A stretch of DNA of 62,935 nt from Bellilinea sp034411135. Lineage in GTDB: Bacteria > Chloroflexota > Anaerolineae > Anaerolineales > Anaerolineaceae. Numbering within the stretch: position 1 is the stretch's first letter; each line of letters opens with the position of its first letter. The position numbers and the translations under genes are program-made. The stretch is taken from contig DAOUMN010000054.1 of assembly GCA_034411135.1 (NCBI GenBank), positions 1-62,935 on the forward strand, read 5' to 3'. The notes beneath the pieces were generated by a model. It saw nothing but the letters and a program-made list of their open reading frames with translations, ran no database searches and had not been told where the DNA came from. Positions 61,623 through 62,935 of the stretch are shown piece after piece.

Positions 61623-62935
61623 ATGACAACTAGGCTCCCAAAAAGCGTCCTGATGGTTGCCCTGATGGTCGTGTTAGGCGTTGTCCTGGCTGCCTGCCAG
61701 CAGGCAACTCCTGAGCCAACCCAGCCCGCTCCTCCACCACCCACTGCTGTGCCCTGTCCGACGGCGGCACCTTGTCCGGCTGTTCCGGATCTGTCAAGTG
61801 AAGTTCCGTACTATGAGCTGTGGCTCAATTCGGGGCATGCCGACAAGACCGCACTGGCTTTCCGCTATTGGGATACGCAAGATCCTGCTGAAGTCCCCAC
61901 GTTTTGTGCTAAATGTCACAGCAGTGCGGGATTTCTGGATTACGTTGGCGCAGATGGCAGTGAGGCGTTCGTGGTCGATAAAGCTGCATCCATCGATACG
62001 GTGATCAGCTGCACCACCTGTCACAACCCTACCACTGATGCGCTGACAACCGTGAAATTCCCTTCTGGTGCAGAGCTGACCGGTTTAGGTCGGGAGGCGG
62101 TATGTATGACCTGTCACCAGGGGAATGCATCCATGGTGCAGGTTGATGAAGCTATTCAAAAGGCGGGCGCAACCGATGAGGATGCCGTGGCTGGCGAGTT
62201 AGGATTTATCAATATCCATTACTATGCTGCCGCGGTAAGCCGTTACGGTGACCAGGTCAAAGGTGGGTATCAGTATGCCGGTAAATCCTATGATGTGCTT
62301 TTCGAGCATGTTGCTGGCGTGCAAACCTGTCAGGACTGCCATGACCCGCACTCTTTGCAGTTGAAGACCGATAGCTGTGTTTCATGCCACCCGGGCGCAA
62401 ATACTGTGGAAGGTGTGCGCGCAATCCGCATGGCTTCATCGTTAACGGATTATGATGGTGATGGCGATGTCAATGAAAGCCTGAACGATGAAATCAGCGG
62501 TTTACGTGATATGCTGTTCAGTGCTATTCAGGCGTATGCCAAAGAGGTGGCTGGGACGGCAATTGTTTATTCCAAGGATGCCTATCCTTACTTCTTTATC
62601 GATACCAATGAGAACGGGGCATTAGACGAAGGTGAAGCTGCCTTCCCGAACAAATATGCTTCCTGGACACCGCGGCTGGAAAAGGCAGCCTTCAATTTCC
62701 AGGTGTCTATGAAGGATCCGGGTGGGTATGCACATGGCGGTAAATACATCATTCAATTGGTTTACGATTCGATCGAAAACTTGAATGAGAAATTGTCCAC
62801 GCCCGTGGATTTGAGCAAGGCGAATCGGGTCGATGCAGGGCATTTCGACGGTTCAGCGGAGGCTTTTCGCCATTGGGATGAGGATGGTCGAATTCCCGGT
62901 GCCTGTGTGAAATGCCACACCGCCGATGGTTTGCC
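61623..62935 (+). CDS. Multiheme c-type cytochrome lipoprotein (partial, 3' end cut)
   Basis: At least 437 residues, open at the right edge. A lipoprotein signal with LAAC, Cys25, is followed by a Pro-rich linker. Six CxxCH haem motifs are seen at 95-99 (CAKCH), 130-134 (CTTCH), 161-165 (CMTCH), 236-240 (CQDCH), 252-256 (CVSCH) and 428-432 (CVKCH). Two EF-hand-like loops (DYDGDGDVNES, DTNENGALDEGE) suggest calcium binding. The ATG at 61623 has GGAGAG upstream. Likely an extracytoplasmic electron-transfer protein, possibly linked to respiration on external acceptors. Confidence 0.9.
   Translation, partial: MTTRLPKSVLMVALMVVLGVVLAACQQATPEPTQPAPPPPTAVPCPTAAPCPAVPDLSSEVPYYELWLNSGHADKTALAFRYWDTQDPAEVPTFCAKCHSSAGFLDYVGADGSEAFVVDKAASIDTVISCTTCHNPTTDALTTVKFPSGAELTGLGREAVCMTCHQGNASMVQVDEAIQKAGATDEDAVAGELGFINIHYYAAAVSRYGDQVKGGYQYAGKSYDVLFEHVAGVQTCQDCHDPHSLQLKTDSCVSCHPGANTVEGVRAIRMASSLTDYDGDGDVNESLNDEISGLRDMLFSAIQAYAKEVAGTAIVYSKDAYPYFFIDTNENGALDEGEAAFPNKYASWTPRLEKAAFNFQVSMKDPGGYAHGGKYIIQLVYDSIENLNEKLSTPVDLSKANRVDAGHFDGSAEAFRHWDEDGRIPGACVKCHTADGL

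Overview
The window looks like a chromosomal segment of an uncultured or lesser-known Chloroflexota bacterium, most likely class Anaerolineae. This is inferred from the gene set and protein style (LysM and sortase proteins, tRNAs without encoded CCA, a Ycf46/Hsp70/DUF1257 cluster, tungsten-type aldehyde oxidoreductase, multiheme lipoprotein, F1-ATPase genes separated from F0); no 16S gene is present to prove it.

Region 1 (1-11.5 kb) is the right end of a siphovirus-like prophage. It holds a holin-like protein, a GH25 lysin, head-tail joining and tail completion proteins, tail tube, a G/GT tail chaperone pair made by a very clear programmed -1 frameshift, tape measure, distal tail and hub-like proteins, tail fibre, a small phage protein and a tyrosine integrase. 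The integrase lies against the 3' end of tRNA-Pro(GGG), the probable attachment site. Portal, terminase and capsid genes lie beyond the left edge.

Region 2 (11.5-17.5 kb, minus strand) has a bacteriohemerythrin and then a five-gene operon read right to left: a two-TM zinc-ribbon protein, a secreted/membrane protein ending in a seven-cysteine Cys-Ala tail, a radical SAM/SPASM enzyme with a PqqD-like N-terminus, a second radical-SAM-fold paralogue that has lost every iron-sulfur cysteine, and a SAM methyltransferase. This is the best candidate for an undescribed system: a post-translational modification pathway for the Cys-Ala tail of a membrane protein.

Region 3 (17.7-34.8 kb) is mostly housekeeping: ligA, an RlmI-like rRNA methyltransferase, a LysM protein, tmRNA (ssrA), a CorA transporter, a LolD/FtsX-type ABC exporter with an AttH/CrtC-like protein, tRNA-Val(TAC), an FAH-family hydrolase, a structured leader or small RNA with a near-consensus promoter and terminator, a response regulator, two sortase-fold proteins, yebC, ruvC, a TrmH-type methyltransferase and ruvA.

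Region 4 (35-48.9 kb) has atpAGDC, an mreB homologue, rex, a YugP-like zinc peptidase, tRNA-Arg(CCG), a PAS protein, and a minus-strand operon of radical SAM, Mut7-C, AIR-synthase-like and PrsW proteins, followed by a histidine phosphatase and an MFS transporter.

Region 5 (48.9-55.5 kb, minus strand) is a six-gene cluster: Ycf46-like AAA ATPase, Hsp70-like protein, DUF1257, DUF2997, a small radical SAM activase-like protein and a WD40 protein. It looks like a protein-remodelling or maturation module of unknown target.

Region 6 (55.6 kb to the end) has an aldehyde:ferredoxin oxidoreductase, a single-TM hypothetical protein, glmS under a glmS ribozyme, a LOG-family protein and a multiheme cytochrome lipoprotein cut off by the right edge.
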